Counted from the stretch's first letter, positions 16,546 through 26,711 are shown. The stretch is DNA of 54,985 nt from Bacteroidaceae bacterium (GCA_017534535.1 JAFXVZ010000007.1:1-54985), one strand, 5' to 3'. The notes: generated from the sequence alone by a model not told the origin. Numbers and translations are program-made.

Positions 16546-17675
16546 TACAATCTCTGTGATACTTGTTCAACCATCTTAGGCTTCCACGAAGCGAAATCGC
16601 CTGCGATGATATGCTTCCTTGCCTCACCCACTAGCCATAAGTAGAACGCCAAGTTATGCAGCGATGCTATCTGCATAGCAAGCAGTTCCTGAGCATGGAA
16701 CAGGTGCCGCAGGTATGCTTTGCTATACATCATATCCACCTTCGAAGCACCGTCCTCCTCGATAGGTGAAAAATCAAACTCCCACTTCTTATTCTTCATG
16801 TTGATGATTCCCTGCTTGGTAAATAACATACCGTTGCGACCATTACGGGTAGGCATTACACAGTCAAACATATCAACCCCACGCTCTATCGACTCTAAGA
16901 GGTTCGCAGGAGTGCCCACACCCATCAGATAACGAGGCTTGTCCTTGGGAAGGATGCCATTTACCAACTCAATCATCTCATACATCACCTCTGTAGGTTC
17001 ACCCACAGCCAGACCACCAATCGCATTGCCTTCAGCTTCCTTAGAAGCTATATACTCAGCCGATTGCGTACGTAGGTCACGATACACACAACCTTGCACT
17101 ATGGGGAACAACGACTGGTGATAGCCATACTTCGGCTCCGTTTCCCGATAGCGTTGGATGCAACGATCTAACCAACGATGCGTGCGTTCCATCGATGGCT
17201 TTGCGTAAGCGTAATCTGCAGTACCAGGTGTACATTCATCGAACGCCATGATGATATCAGCACCTATACTGCGTTCAATATCCATCACCTTCTCAGGAGT
17301 AAAAAAAAGTTTACTGCCATCTATATGCGAACGAAATTCCACACCTTCCTCTTTCATCTTACGGATGCCCGTAAGTGAAAACACTTGGAAACCACCGCTA
17401 TCCGTTAACATGGGGCGATCAAAAGCATTGAACTTATGCAGGCCTCCCACCCTTTCCAAGACCTCCAATCCTGGCCTCAGATACAGGTGATAAGTATTGC
17501 CCAAAATAATCTGAGCCTTCACATCGTCTTTCAAGTCAGTCACCTGTACGCCCTTAACAGAACCTACCGTACCCACAGGCATAAAGATAGGTGTCTCTAT
17601 TTGACCGTGAGCAGTGGTTATAAGTCCTGCACGCGCATTGGTCTTGCTATCAGTATGTTGTAACTCAAAAGTCAT
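16545..17675 (-). CDS. tgt: tRNA-guanine transglycosylase, lacking the zinc cysteines
   Basis: 376 aa. Exchanges guanine 34 for the queuosine precursor in tRNAs with GUN anticodons. Catalytic features: TDSGGFQVF (general acid/base Asp92), the GGLAVGE substrate loop, and FDCVMPTR with nucleophile Asp271. The usual C-terminal zinc site (CxCxxC plus His) is altered: the stretch DGASKVDMMYSKAYLRHLF replaces the cysteine loop, while the His in SLHNLAFY is kept. A start one codon upstream (17678) is equally possible. Coupled to the permease gene downstream, and 33 bases from lon upstream. Confidence 0.93.
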   Translation of the reverse strand: MTFELQHTDSKTNARAGLITTAHGQIETPIFMPVGTVGSVKGVQVTDLKDDVKAQIILGNTYHLYLRPGLEVLERVGGLHKFNAFDRPMLTDSGGFQVFSLTGIRKMKEEGVEFRSHIDGSKLFFTPEKVMDIERSIGADIIMAFDECTPGTADYAYAKPSMERTHRWLDRCIQRYRETEPKYGYHQSLFPIVQGCVYRDLRTQSAEYIASKEAEGNAIGGLAVGEPTEVMYEMIELVNGILPKDKPRYLMGVGTPANLLESIERGVDMFDCVMPTRNGRNGMLFTKQGIINMKNKKWEFDFSPIEEDGASKVDMMYSKAYLRHLFHAQELLAMQIASLHNLAFYLWLVGEARKHIIAGDFASWKPKMVEQVSQRL

Positions 17676-17708
17676 CATATATTCAATAAATAATGAACAT
17701 TAAGGCAC

Positions 17709-20186
17709 TTAATCTTCATCTTTTCTATTATGTTCCTCCTCAACAGTCAACTCTATAGGATCTGCCACTTTCTCTTTCAGCAACGCCAAATCGAAAACTT
17801 CCTTCACATCCTTCACAAAGTGGAAAATGAGGCCTTCCAAGTATATCTGCTGAATATCCTCTATGTTTTTGCGGTTGGCTTCACTCAAGATAATTTCCTT
17901 GATACCAGCACGTTTAGCCGCCAATATCTTCTCTTTGATACCACCCACAGGCAGCACCTTGCCACGCAATGTAATCTCTCCCGTCATCGCCAAATTCGCC
18001 TTAACCTTACGTTGTGTCAACGCTGATGCCAAAGAAGTGGCCATTGTGATACCAGCCGACGGACCATCTTTAGGAACAGCACCTTCTGGCACGTGGATAT
18101 GGATATCCCACTGGTCAAACACGCGCACATCAATACCCAAGAGTTGAGGATGAGCCTTGATATATTCCACCGCCAACATAGCCGACTCCTTCATCACATC
18201 ACCTAGGCTACCTGTCAAGGTAAGTTTGCCCTTGCCTCGGTTCAAACTGGTCTCGATAAACAAAATCTCACCACCAACTGCTGTCCACGCAAGGCCTGTC
18301 ACAACGCCCGCATAGTCATTGCCCTGATACTTATCGCGGCTATACTCCTGTACACCCAAGTAGTTGCGCAAGTCAGCAGGTTTCACCTCAGTCTTCTCCA
18401 GCACGCCATCTTTTGCATATTGGAGTGCCATCTTACGCAGCACCTTACCAATCTTCTTCTCCAGTTCACGCACACCACTCTCACGCGTATAATCTTCGAT
18501 AATAGCCTCTATCGTAGCTTTAGGGAACTTTACATCACCCTTCTTCATACCATTGGCATCCAGTTGCTTAGGCACCAAATGCTTACGGGCAATCTCTATC
18601 TTCTCCTCGGTGAGGTACCCACTCAGTTCTATAAGCTCCATACGGTCTAAGAGAGGCTGAGGAATGTTCTGCAGGTTGTTCGCTGTAGCGATGAACATCA
18701 CCTTTGAGAGGTCGTAATCCACATCCAGATAATTGTCGTGGAATGTGCCATTCTGCTCTGGGTCAAGTACCTCCAGCAATGCAGATGAAGGGTCGCCGTG
18801 CACGTCAATGCCCAACTTATCCACCTCATCCAACACAATCACGGGATTCGACGAGCCAGCCTTGATGATGCCTTTGATAATTCTGCCTGGCATCGCACCA
18901 ATGTAGGTTTTACGATGGCCACGAATCTCCGCTTCATCATGCACCCCACCAAGTGACATACGTATATATTTGCGTTTCAATGCCGAAGCGATAGATTTAC
19001 CCAGCGAGGTCTTACCCACTCCAGGAGGGCCATACAGGCAAATGATGGGCGACTTCATATCACCCTTAAGCTTCAGGACAGCAAGATGTTCCAGGATGCG
19101 CTCCTTCACCTTATCCAGTCCGTAGTGATCCTTATTTAGCACTTTCTCTGCGTTCTGAATATTCAGGTTATCAGTGGTATAGATACCCCAAGGCAGACTC
19201 ATCATCGTCTTAAGATAATCTACCTGCATACTGTATTCAGGTGATTGCTGATGCATCTGCTCCAGCTTATCCACCTCCTTGAGAAACGTTTTCTTCACAT
19301 CCTCGCTCCACTTCAGCGAGTTGGCCTTCTTACGCATTTCCTCAATCTCCTGACGCGATCCGTTGCCTCCCAGCTCATCCTGGATGGTTTTGATCTGCTG
19401 TTGCAGGAAATACTCACGCTGCTGCTGGTCAATGTCCTCACGCGCCCTCATCTGTATAGAAGCCTTAATTTCACCCAGTTGTACCTCGCGTGTAATCAAT
19501 TCCAGTAAGCGGTATGCACGGTCTTTTAGTGAGTCTATCAACAGCATTTCCATCTTCTCATCCTTCTTCAACGGCAGGTTAGCACATAGGAAATCTACCA
19601 AGAAAAGAGAACTGTTGATGTTCTTAACCGCATAAGCTGAATCGGGTGGTACCATATCCGACAGGCGAATATACTTGTATGCAGCATCTTTCACCGCTTC
19701 GACCAACGCATTGAATTCCTTATCGTCTTTATTACTTAAGATATCCTGCAAGGGAGCCACCCTACCCTTGAGATATGGTTCAAATTCAGTAAGTTCCAAT
19801 AGCTTGATACGTCTGAATCCCTGTACGATAACGGTGGTGGTATTGTCGGGCAACTGCAACATACGCAAAACCTTTGCCACCACACCCACCTTGTGGAGGT
19901 CACTTAGTTCTGGGGTTTCTATCTCTGATTGTTTCTGACAGAACACGCCTATCTGCATTCCCTTGCGTTCTGCCTCTTTCACCAGTCGTAATGATGCTTT
20001 CCTGCCTATGGTTACGGGCATGATCACACCAGGGAAAAGCACCAAATTCCTTACTGGCAGGATGGGTATCTCCTCCTTCACTTCTATGCCCATAAATTTT
20101 TCATCTGAACTTCCATCAAGATCTGTGAACACGGAAATCACATTCTCTTGTCTGTTTTCTTCGTCGTTAAACAAGTAATTATTCAT
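17709..20186 (-). CDS. lon: ATP-dependent protease Lon
   Basis: 825 aa. Degrades damaged and regulatory proteins in the cytoplasm. N-terminal substrate-binding domain (about 35-240, with IPILPVRN), coiled helical segment, AAA+ module with GPPGVGKTS (Walker A) and [11 protein letters not shown] (Walker B), and the C-terminal S16 protease domain with the Ser of KDGPSAG and the Lys of [14 protein letters not shown] as dyad. Start MNNYLFNDE at 20186 is preferred over an in-frame ATG 36 bases upstream (MARKLDKKGRK), because a -7-like box at 20252-20259 then leaves a normal leader; the longer form is not excluded. First gene of lon-tgt-lptG. Confidence 0.96.
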   Translation of the reverse strand: MNNYLFNDEENRQENVISVFTDLDGSSDEKFMGIEVKEEIPILPVRNLVLFPGVIMPVTIGRKASLRLVKEAERKGMQIGVFCQKQSEIETPELSDLHKVGVVAKVLRMLQLPDNTTTVIVQGFRRIKLLELTEFEPYLKGRVAPLQDILSNKDDKEFNALVEAVKDAAYKYIRLSDMVPPDSAYAVKNINSSLFLVDFLCANLPLKKDEKMEMLLIDSLKDRAYRLLELITREVQLGEIKASIQMRAREDIDQQQREYFLQQQIKTIQDELGGNGSRQEIEEMRKKANSLKWSEDVKKTFLKEVDKLEQMHQQSPEYSMQVDYLKTMMSLPWGIYTTDNLNIQNAEKVLNKDHYGLDKVKERILEHLAVLKLKGDMKSPIICLYGPPGVGKTSLGKSIASALKRKYIRMSLGGVHDEAEIRGHRKTYIGAMPGRIIKGIIKAGSSNPVIVLDEVDKLGIDVHGDPSSALLEVLDPEQNGTFHDNYLDVDYDLSKVMFIATANNLQNIPQPLLDRMELIELSGYLTEEKIEIARKHLVPKQLDANGMKKGDVKFPKATIEAIIEDYTRESGVRELEKKIGKVLRKMALQYAKDGVLEKTEVKPADLRNYLGVQEYSRDKYQGNDYAGVVTGLAWTAVGGEILFIETSLNRGKGKLTLTGSLGDVMKESAMLAVEYIKAHPQLLGIDVRVFDQWDIHIHVPEGAVPKDGPSAGITMATSLASALTQRKVKANLAMTGEITLRGKVLPVGGIKEKILAAKRAGIKEIILSEANRKNIEDIQQIYLEGLIFHFVKDVKEVFDLALLKEKVADPIELTVEEEHNRKDED

Positions 20187-20251
20187 CGTCTTTCTACCTT
20201 TTTTATCTAATTTTCGTGCCACATATATGGCAAAAGCCTACAAAAAGCGTG

Positions 20252-20259
20252 TAAAGTTA
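20252..20259 (-). promoter_or_regulatory. Possible -7 box of lon
   Basis: Minus strand TAACTTTA, seven of eight positions of TAnnTTTG, 66 bases before the preferred lon start. Confidence 0.35.
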
Positions 20260-20345
20260 CTGCTATTTATTCATTTTCCCACCCTCTATCATCTTAAAAA
20301 ACAAAAAACAGGGTGAAAAAACAGCAGAAATAGCTGAATAATCCA

Positions 20346-20353
20346 TAAATTTG
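20346..20353 (+). promoter_or_regulatory. -7 box of trmN6
   Basis: TAAATTTG, a perfect TAnnTTTG. It overlaps a possible TTG start at 20351 and ends 9 bases before an ATG at 20363, which makes the ATG at 20378 the likely start. Confidence 0.6.
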
Positions 20354-20377
20354 CACCAATTAATGGGATTAACCGAT

Positions 20378-21106
20378 ATGTCAAACGCTTTTTTTCAGTT
20401 TAAGCAATTCACCGTATGGCACGACAAATGCGCCATGAAGGTAGGTACAGACGGAGTGCTGGCTGGTGTCCTTACGCCTACAGGGACTCATCGTCGCATC
20501 CTTGACGTAGGAACAGGCAGCGGGCTTATTGCCCTGATGTTGGCACAGCGTTTCACCATGGCTGAGATAACCGCCATCGAGATTGACCCAGAGGCTGCCC
20601 AACAGGCCCGTGAGAACTTCGCCGCATCCCCTTGGCAGAGCCGACTTACACTGATAGAGGGCGATTTCAACAACTTCGTCTCTGAAGAGCCTTTCGACCT
20701 AGTCATAAGCAATCCCCCCTACTTCACCGATGCCCTGAAAGCACCCGACAAGCAGCGCAGTATGGCTCGACATAATGACACTCTGAACTACCACCAGCTG
20801 TTCCTGCAGGTCCGCAGATTGCTGCAACCAGATGGCATTTGTTGCCTGATTATCCCTGCTGAAGCAGAAGCTTTCGTGCAGCAGATGGCTGAGCGTAACC
20901 ATTTCTTCCCCAAACATATCACCCATATTTACACTAAGCCCGGCAAGCCTTGCCGCAGGGTGTTCATTACCTATTGGCGCGGTGCCGAGCCTGACTTGTA
21001 TTATCCGGGAGATTGCCAGCAAGACGAGCTCTACCTGATGGATACCCAGAGCCAATACTCTCCTGCCTATAGATCCCTCACTGAGGATTTTTACTTGAAA
21101 TTGTAA
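20378..21106 (+). CDS. trmN6: tRNA1(Val) (adenine(37)-N6)-methyltransferase
   Basis: 242 aa SAM-dependent methyltransferase. The start MSNAFFQFKQFTVWHDKCAMKVGTDG matches the conserved TrmN6/YfiC N terminus. Motif I is LDVGTGSGLIALML, and the N6-adenine motif NPPY is present (SNPPYF). It methylates A37 of the valine tRNA in the family's characterised members. Longer starts at 20351 (TTG) and 20363 would lie on or just after the -7 box. Divergent from lon. Confidence 0.88.
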   Translation: MSNAFFQFKQFTVWHDKCAMKVGTDGVLAGVLTPTGTHRRILDVGTGSGLIALMLAQRFTMAEITAIEIDPEAAQQARENFAASPWQSRLTLIEGDFNNFVSEEPFDLVISNPPYFTDALKAPDKQRSMARHNDTLNYHQLFLQVRRLLQPDGICCLIIPAEAEAFVQQMAERNHFFPKHITHIYTKPGKPCRRVFITYWRGAEPDLYYPGDCQQDELYLMDTQSQYSPAYRSLTEDFYLKL

Positions 21107-21167
21107 TAGTTGTCAATTTTCAAGGGAAGATGGCTGATGACCTCTCAAAAAAGGTGACATCTACATT

Positions 21168-22100
21168 TTACTTCAATAGTTGGAGTTCCAGTCCGCGCTG
21201 CGTTCTGGTCAGGTTGCCCATACCAGGATAAGGCACGTGCATGCCAGCCACTGTGAGACCCTGGCTCTCCAGCCAGTTCAGCACTTGGGCACGGCTCTCT
21301 GCTGCCTTAACTGGATCAATGTCGTGGCGTGTAGGTATCTCAGGATGTGGCACCTGCACGGTGGGGAAGTTAATCAGGTCGCCCCAGATAAACAGCTTGC
21401 TGCCGCCATTCTCCACCAAATAGCACGTGTGTCCCGGTGTGTGACCATAGCTGGCTATGCTCTTTACGCCAGGTATCAGTTCTTCCATCTTCTCTGCCTG
21501 CTGAGGCTCAAACAGGTGCAGCTTGTCCTTGTAAGCCTCTACCACTGCTTGTGCGCCCGCAAAGCCGCGCTGCTGTCCCTCGGGCAGTGAAGCCTGTATC
21601 TTCTTGTCTGTCCAGTAAGCCACCTCTTTCTTTGAGATGTACAGCTCAGCATTAGGGAACACCCGCTGTCCGTCCTTCATCAGTCCGCCAATATGGTCGC
21701 CATGCATGTGTGTCAGCAGCACCATGTCCACCTGCTCATGACTGATGCCCTCTTTAGCCAGGTTCTCCACCAGATGAAATCCCATGCCGCTATCCACTAA
21801 TATGTTCTTGCCGTTCAGCTTCAACAGGAAGATGTTGAATGCACTACCAGCCTTGCCCGTGGGTACAAACTCCTTGATGATTTCTTCCGATGCACCAATC
21901 AGCACGCTCGGGTCACCCGTGTTCTGTCCGTCGCTCAGCAGCACTACCTCCGTACTGCCCAGCGGGTAGTGGTAGATCAGCTGTTCTATCTCATTATCAC
22001 TTTGTTCAGTTGCCACGCTCTCGCTCTGGCTTGCTTTCTGCTTGCAGCCCTGCAGGCAGAGTAGGCCCATCATCAGGGCCATGATCCATGTTCTTTTCAT
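21168..22100 (-). CDS. Exported metallo-beta-lactamase-fold hydrolase (lipoprotein)
   Basis: 310 aa. The N terminus MKRTWIMALMMGLLCLQGC is a lipoprotein signal (lipobox LQGC), so it is probably membrane-anchored and facing the periplasm. Zinc ligands of the MBL fold are visible: THMHGDHIGG, a later His in GHTPGHTCY, and Asp in FIWGDLINF. Members range from lactonases to general hydrolases, and the substrate here cannot be read. Its promoter lies at 22157-22187. Convergent with trmN6 with no clear terminator. Confidence 0.82.
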   Translation of the reverse strand: MKRTWIMALMMGLLCLQGCKQKASQSESVATEQSDNEIEQLIYHYPLGSTEVVLLSDGQNTGDPSVLIGASEEIIKEFVPTGKAGSAFNIFLLKLNGKNILVDSGMGFHLVENLAKEGISHEQVDMVLLTHMHGDHIGGLMKDGQRVFPNAELYISKKEVAYWTDKKIQASLPEGQQRGFAGAQAVVEAYKDKLHLFEPQQAEKMEELIPGVKSIASYGHTPGHTCYLVENGGSKLFIWGDLINFPTVQVPHPEIPTRHDIDPVKAAESRAQVLNWLESQGLTVAGMHVPYPGMGNLTRTQRGLELQLLK

Positions 22101-22156
22101 ATTATCTTATTATTAATTATTATTATTCACACGTTAGTTCTCAATTATTTTATTTG

Positions 22157-22187
22157 CAAACATAGCAAATTATTTTGGGTTACACAA
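22157..22187 (-). promoter_or_regulatory. Promoter of the MBL-fold lipoprotein gene
   Basis: Minus strand TTG (22185-22187), 20 bases, TATGTTTG (22157-22164); the start codon is 57 bases on. Confidence 0.6.
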
Positions 22188-22255
22188 ATTATTGGGATAA
22201 AAACAAAAAAGGTGGTGATTAGATTTGAAATACTAACGAATTAAAAAAATAATTG

Positions 22256-22263
22256 TATATTTG
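22256..22263 (+). promoter_or_regulatory. -7 box of the nhaC-like gene
   Basis: TATATTTG, a perfect TAnnTTTG. It ends only 8 bases before an ATG at 22272, so the ATG at 22290 is the more likely start. Confidence 0.6.
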
Positions 22264-22289
22264 CAGACAAAATGATATTAGAGTCCAAA

Positions 22290-23597
22290 ATGACAGGAGA
22301 AGAGAAAGACATCAAAGCTAAATATAGAATTCATGGATGGTTAGCCCTGAGTCCTATGGCGGTATTCCTTTGCCTCTATCTGGTGACCTCCATCATCCTA
22401 AACGACTTCTACAAGATTCCAATTACGGTGGCGTTTCTGTTCTCTTCGTGCTATGCAGTGGGCATCACCAAAGGACTCCCAATGGAGGATCGCATCAGTG
22501 TGTTCTCAAGAGGAGCAAGCGACAAGAGTATCTTACTGATGGTGTGGATATTCATCCTAGCTGGTGCGTTTGCACAAGGGGCGAAACAGATGGGTGCTAT
22601 TGACTCGATTGTAAACTTGACATTAACCATCTTGCCCGGTAATCTGCTGCTGGCAGGTATCTTCCTGGCATCGTGTTTCATCTCTTTGTCTATCGGCACC
22701 AGTGTAGGAACAATTGCGGCTTTGGTGCCAGTAGCCAGTGGACTGGCGGCAAAGACGGGTATCGACCTACCCTATATGACGGCAGTGGTGGTGGGCGGTT
22801 CGTTCTTCGGCGATAACTTGTCGTTCATCAGCGATACCACAATTGCCGCTACTCAGTCGCAGGACTGCCTGATGCGGGATAAGTTCCGCGTGAACATACA
22901 AATCATTCTGCCCGCAGCAGTAATATCACTCCTTATATATTTTATACAAGGTATGTCGTTGGAAGTGACTCCTGATGTAGGCGAAGTGAACTGGCTACGG
23001 GTGATACCTTATTTATTGGTTTTGGGCTTGGCACTATTCGGGGTGAATGTGATGCAGGTGTTGCTGATAGGCTTAGCAGCTACGGGTATCGTGGGTACGC
23101 TGACGGGTACACCATTCTTCGACTGGTTTGCAGCGATGGGCGAAGGTATCTTGGGTATGAGTGAGCTTATCATAGTGACACTATTGGCTGGCGGCATGCT
23201 GGAAATGATTCGTTTTAACGGAGGTATTGCATTTATCATCAAGAAGATGACGAAACATATTAAAGGAAAACGTGGGGCGGAAATGAGCATCGGCGCATTG
23301 GTGGGAATGGCGGATTTGTGCACAGCAAACAATACCATCGCTATTATAACCACCGCTCCCATTGCGAAGCAGATATCGCAGCAGTTTGGGTTGGATAAAC
23401 GCAAAGTGGCAAGCATTTTGGATACATTCTCTTGTATGGTGCAAGGCATCATCCCATACGGGGCACAAATGCTGATAGCCTCAGGACTGGCAAGTATCGC
23501 CCCCGTGAGCATCATTGGTTCTCTTTACTATCCTTTCTGTGTAGGTTGTTGTGCCATCTTGGCGATTTTGTTACGTCTGCCGAGGAAATATACATAA
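22290..23597 (+). CDS. NhaC-family Na+/H+ antiporter
   Basis: 435 aa integral membrane protein with about ten to eleven hydrophobic segments. Features of the NhaC family include GTSVGTIAALVPVA, VVGGSFFGDNLSFISDTTIAATQ (the conserved GD and SDTT region, around residues 175-200) and a conserved C-terminal half with ADLCTANNTIAIITTAPIAKQIS. It exchanges sodium for protons across the inner membrane and helps in pH and salt balance. Start 22290 was chosen from the -7 position; the ATG at 22272 would leave almost no leader. Confidence 0.88.
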   Translation: MTGEEKDIKAKYRIHGWLALSPMAVFLCLYLVTSIILNDFYKIPITVAFLFSSCYAVGITKGLPMEDRISVFSRGASDKSILLMVWIFILAGAFAQGAKQMGAIDSIVNLTLTILPGNLLLAGIFLASCFISLSIGTSVGTIAALVPVASGLAAKTGIDLPYMTAVVVGGSFFGDNLSFISDTTIAATQSQDCLMRDKFRVNIQIILPAAVISLLIYFIQGMSLEVTPDVGEVNWLRVIPYLLVLGLALFGVNVMQVLLIGLAATGIVGTLTGTPFFDWFAAMGEGILGMSELIIVTLLAGGMLEMIRFNGGIAFIIKKMTKHIKGKRGAEMSIGALVGMADLCTANNTIAIITTAPIAKQISQQFGLDKRKVASILDTFSCMVQGIIPYGAQMLIASGLASIAPVSIIGSLYYPFCVGCCAILAILLRLPRKYT

Positions 23598-23612
23598 AAA
23601 ACTCAGGAATTA

Positions 23613-23644
23613 TTTGGCTAAGTCGGAGAAAACCACTACCTTTG
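23613..23644 (+). promoter_or_regulatory. Promoter of rpsP
   Basis: TTTG (23613-23616), 20 bases, TACCTTTG (23637-23644), a full consensus match, 62 bases before rpsP. The -33 box lies 16 bases after the antiporter stop. Confidence 0.75.
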
Positions 23645-23706
23645 CACCCGCTTTTACGAGATAAAGGCATTACAGATTTTTTAATTAAACATTTAACAAA
23701 CAAATT

Positions 23707-24243
23707 ATGGCAACAAGAATTAGACTGCAAAGACATGGTCATAAGAACTACGCGTTCTATACTATCGTCATTGCCAATGCACAAGCTCCACGTGATGGAA
23801 AGTTCATTGAGAGAATTGGTACTTATAACCCTAACACCAATCCTGCCACTGTAGAATTGAAGTTTGACCGCGCACTGTATTGGGTTAATGTAGGTGCACA
23901 GCCAACTGACACTGTACGCAACATCATGTCTCATGAGGGCGTTTACCTGATGAAGCACTTGCTGACAGGTGTGAAGAAGGGTGCTTTCGATGAGGCTGAG
24001 GCACAGAAGCGTTTTGAGGCTTGGAAGAAAGACAAGCAGAATGGTCTGAAGGCTGTGGCTGAGAAGGCTGCTGCTGACAAGAAGGCCGTTAACGAGGCTC
24101 GTCTGGAAGCTGAGAAGAAGGTTAACGAGGTAAAGGCTAAGGCACTGGCTGAGAAGAAGGCTGCTGAAGAGGCCGCTAAAGCTGCTGAGGAAGCTGCTAA
24201 GGCTGCTGAAGAGGCTGCTGCTGAAGCTCCTGCCGCTGAATAA
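23707..24243 (+). CDS. rpsP: 30S ribosomal protein S16 with long Ala/Glu/Lys tail
   Basis: 178 aa. The first ~80 residues are the S16 fold ([29 protein letters not shown]), and residues 80-100 a conserved bacteroidal extension. From about 105 to the end runs a tail of Lys, Glu and Ala ([27 protein letters not shown]), predicted as helix or coiled coil. Typical S16 of other phyla is 75-90 aa. Long tails are known in Bacteroidota S16, so it is probably not an artefact. Own promoter and terminator, so monocistronic. Confidence 0.96.
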   Translation: MATRIRLQRHGHKNYAFYTIVIANAQAPRDGKFIERIGTYNPNTNPATVELKFDRALYWVNVGAQPTDTVRNIMSHEGVYLMKHLLTGVKKGAFDEAEAQKRFEAWKKDKQNGLKAVAEKAAADKKAVNEARLEAEKKVNEVKAKALAEKKAAEEAAKAAEEAAKAAEEAAAEAPAAE

Positions 24244-24266
24244 AGCTAATCATTGCTAAAAAGTAC

Positions 24267-24298
24267 AACCTTCCCGATCCAATCGGGAAGGTTTTTTT
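24267..24298 (+). terminator. Terminator of rpsP
   Basis: Perfect 12-bp stem AACCTTCCCGAT/ATCGGGAAGGTT (24267-24293) with a three-base loop, then seven T. Confidence 0.9.
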
Positions 24299-24330
24299 GT
24301 GTCTGCCCTCCTATATATTGCCAATGATTG

Positions 24331-24362
24331 TTTGTTCAATTCATAAATAATAATTACCTTTG
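24331..24362 (+). promoter_or_regulatory. Promoter of the TlpA-like gene
   Basis: TTTG (24331-24334), 20 bases, TACCTTTG (24355-24362), 35 bases before the ATG. Confidence 0.75.
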
Positions 24363-24397
24363 TTCCCAAATAGACTAAAGATAATGGATTAAGTGAA

Positions 24398-25492
24398 ATG
24401 AAAAAGTTATTTTACGTGGGTGCGCTGGCTGCCCTTACAGCTTGCACAGGAAACAATGGATACACCATCAAGGGTGAAATTGCTGATGCTCAGGATGGTG
24501 ACTCTATTTTCCTGGTGGAGATGAGCGGCAGGCAGTCTGCTAAACAGCAAGGCACCATAATCAAGAACGGCAAGTTCGAGTTCAAGGGAGAGCAAGCTAA
24601 TCCAGAACTGAGATACCTGATGTATCAACCTGGAACTGAAAACGACCAGGCAATGGATTTCTTCCTGGAGAACGGAACTATCATGGTGAAGATGAGTACC
24701 GATGTTACATCCGCCACAGGTACACCTAACAACGACGCTTACCAGCAGATTCGTGACGAGATTTACGACATCCAAGAACAGATGAACGATGTCTATGAGA
24801 AAATTGCCAACGAAGAGGACATGAGTGACGAGACTCGCGCCAATATTGAAAAGCTGAGTGCAGAGCTGGAGGACAAATATGTGAGCGTGCTGGTTAAAGG
24901 TGCCAAGAACAACGCTACCAATGAGGTGGGCATGCACATGCTGAAGAATTTCTACTTTTATATGAACACACCCGATCTAGCGGAGATTGTGCAGCAGATT
25001 CCTGATAAATTCCTAAAAGACGAAAGTATCAATAGAATCAAGGAAGTGGTAACGAAGCTGACAGCTACGGAAGTAGGTAAAAAATTCACGGACTTCGAGT
25101 TAAAGGACCCCGACGGCAAACCTGTAAAGTTGAGCGACTACGCAGGCAAGGGCAAGGTGGTGCTTGTGGATTTCTGGGCTAGCTGGTGCGGACCTTGCCG
25201 GCAGGAGATGCCAAATGTGGTTAAGGTGTATAACCAATATAAGAAGAAGGGATTCGAGATTGTGGGCGTTTCACTGGATCAGACAGCAGAAGCTTGGAAG
25301 AAAGGTATTGCTGACCTGAACATTACTTGGCCCCAGATGTCGGACTTGAAATATTGGCAGTGTGAGGCAGCTGCTATCTATGGCGTGAGTGCTATCCCCC
25401 ACACAGTACTAATTGACAAGGATGGTACTATCCTGGAACGTAACCTCAGGGGCGAGAAGCTGTATGAGAGAATAGCAGAATTATTAGATTGA
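24398..25492 (+). CDS. TlpA-type thioredoxin lipoprotein with DUF4369-like N domain
   Basis: 364 aa. Signal MKKLFYVGALAALTAC with Cys16 as lipid-bearing residue. The N-terminal domain (about 20-130) resembles DUF4369; a helical linker follows (130-220); the thioredoxin-like domain (about 225-364) carries FWASWCGPC with Cys264 and Cys267 and the cis-Pro in SAIPHT. Such membrane-anchored thiol oxidoreductases reduce or shuffle disulfides in the periplasm. The esterase gene follows after 22 bases, so both probably share a transcript. Confidence 0.88.
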   Translation: MKKLFYVGALAALTACTGNNGYTIKGEIADAQDGDSIFLVEMSGRQSAKQQGTIIKNGKFEFKGEQANPELRYLMYQPGTENDQAMDFFLENGTIMVKMSTDVTSATGTPNNDAYQQIRDEIYDIQEQMNDVYEKIANEEDMSDETRANIEKLSAELEDKYVSVLVKGAKNNATNEVGMHMLKNFYFYMNTPDLAEIVQQIPDKFLKDESINRIKEVVTKLTATEVGKKFTDFELKDPDGKPVKLSDYAGKGKVVLVDFWASWCGPCRQEMPNVVKVYNQYKKKGFEIVGVSLDQTAEAWKKGIADLNITWPQMSDLKYWQCEAAAIYGVSAIPHTVLIDKDGTILERNLRGEKLYERIAELLD

Positions 25493-25514
25493 CGATTATT
25501 TAAATTAAAACAAT

Positions 25515-26711
25515 ATGAAGAAAGTATCATTGACTTTGATGGCACTGTTGGCAACCTCATTTGCATTTGCACAGCAGGCATTGTTCGGAGGCGCAGGGGT
25601 TGTGTCTCCAGAAATTCACCCTGACAATACGGTGACATTCCGTATTGTAGCTCCTAAAGCCGTTGTTGTTCAAGTTACTGGCGATTTCTTGCCTACACAG
25701 AAACAGACTGTAAAGTTTGGTGACAACGAAATGGAAATTGAAGCTACTGGTGTGGCTGACCTCACAGAGAAAGATGGTGTATGGGAATACACTACCCCAC
25801 AACCTGTAGCACCAGAGTTCTACACCTATCACTTCCTGATTGACGGTCAGCGTGTGATTGACATGAACAATGTGTATGTGAATCGAGATGTATCAACACT
25901 AAGCAGCATCCTGCTGATTGGTGGTGGTCGTTCAGACCTTTATAAAGTTAACGCTGTTCCTCACGGCACAGTAGCCAAGCGCTGGTACACTCAAGATGGT
26001 CTTACCCGTCGTCTGAGCGTTTATACCCCAGCTGGTTATGAAAACAGCAACAAGCGTTATCCTGTATTCTACCTGCTGCATGGTATGGGTGGCGACGAGG
26101 AAGCTTGGCTAACACAGGGTCGTACTGCTCAGATTTTGGATAACCTCATCGCACAGGGTAAGGCTGAGCCAATGATTGTGGTGATGACTAACGGCAACGT
26201 ATCTCAAGAGGCAGCTCCAGGTGAAACTTCTGCAGGTTTCGTTCCTCCTTCAATGAACCTGCCTAAGACAATGGAGGGTTCCTTCGAGAGCAGCTTTATG
26301 GATGTGGTGAAGTTCATTGATGCCAACTATCGCACCATTGCTAAGAAGCAGGGTCGTGCTATCGCAGGTCTGTCAATGGGTGGCTTCCATTCAAAGTTCA
26401 TCTCTCTTAACAATCCTGATACCTTCGACTATATCGGTTTGTTCTCTGCAGCGCTGGGCGTTACTGACCCTAACATTTCTCCTATTTATATGAATGAGGA
26501 TGCAAAGCTGAAGACTCAGTTCAGCAAGAAGCCTGCCCTCTACTGGATTGGTATCGGTAAGACTGACTTCCTGATTCAAGCCAACAATGCTTATCGTCAG
26601 AAGTTGGATGATCTGGGCTATAAGTATCAGTATATGGAGACTGATGGAGGTCATATCTGGCGTAACTGGAGAATTTACTTAACCGAGTTTACCCCTCTGT
26701 TGTTCAAATGA
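25515..26711 (+). CDS. Secreted CE1-type esterase with N-terminal E-set domain
   Basis: 398 aa, signal peptide MKKVSLTLMALLATSFAFAQ. The N-terminal domain (about 25-130) is an immunoglobulin-like E-set/CBM48 type (TVTFRIVAPKAVVVQVTGDF). The C-terminal alpha/beta hydrolase has the oxyanion region LLHGMGGDEEAW, the nucleophile elbow GLSMGG, an Asp in GKTDFLIQ and the His in GGHIWRNW. Related enzymes release acetyl or feruloyl groups from xylan; activity on arabinoxylan or similar glycans is inferred. It lies behind the TlpA-like gene. Confidence 0.87.
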   Translation: MKKVSLTLMALLATSFAFAQQALFGGAGVVSPEIHPDNTVTFRIVAPKAVVVQVTGDFLPTQKQTVKFGDNEMEIEATGVADLTEKDGVWEYTTPQPVAPEFYTYHFLIDGQRVIDMNNVYVNRDVSTLSSILLIGGGRSDLYKVNAVPHGTVAKRWYTQDGLTRRLSVYTPAGYENSNKRYPVFYLLHGMGGDEEAWLTQGRTAQILDNLIAQGKAEPMIVVMTNGNVSQEAAPGETSAGFVPPSMNLPKTMEGSFESSFMDVVKFIDANYRTIAKKQGRAIAGLSMGGFHSKFISLNNPDTFDYIGLFSAALGVTDPNISPIYMNEDAKLKTQFSKKPALYWIGIGKTDFLIQANNAYRQKLDDLGYKYQYMETDGGHIWRNWRIYLTEFTPLLFK

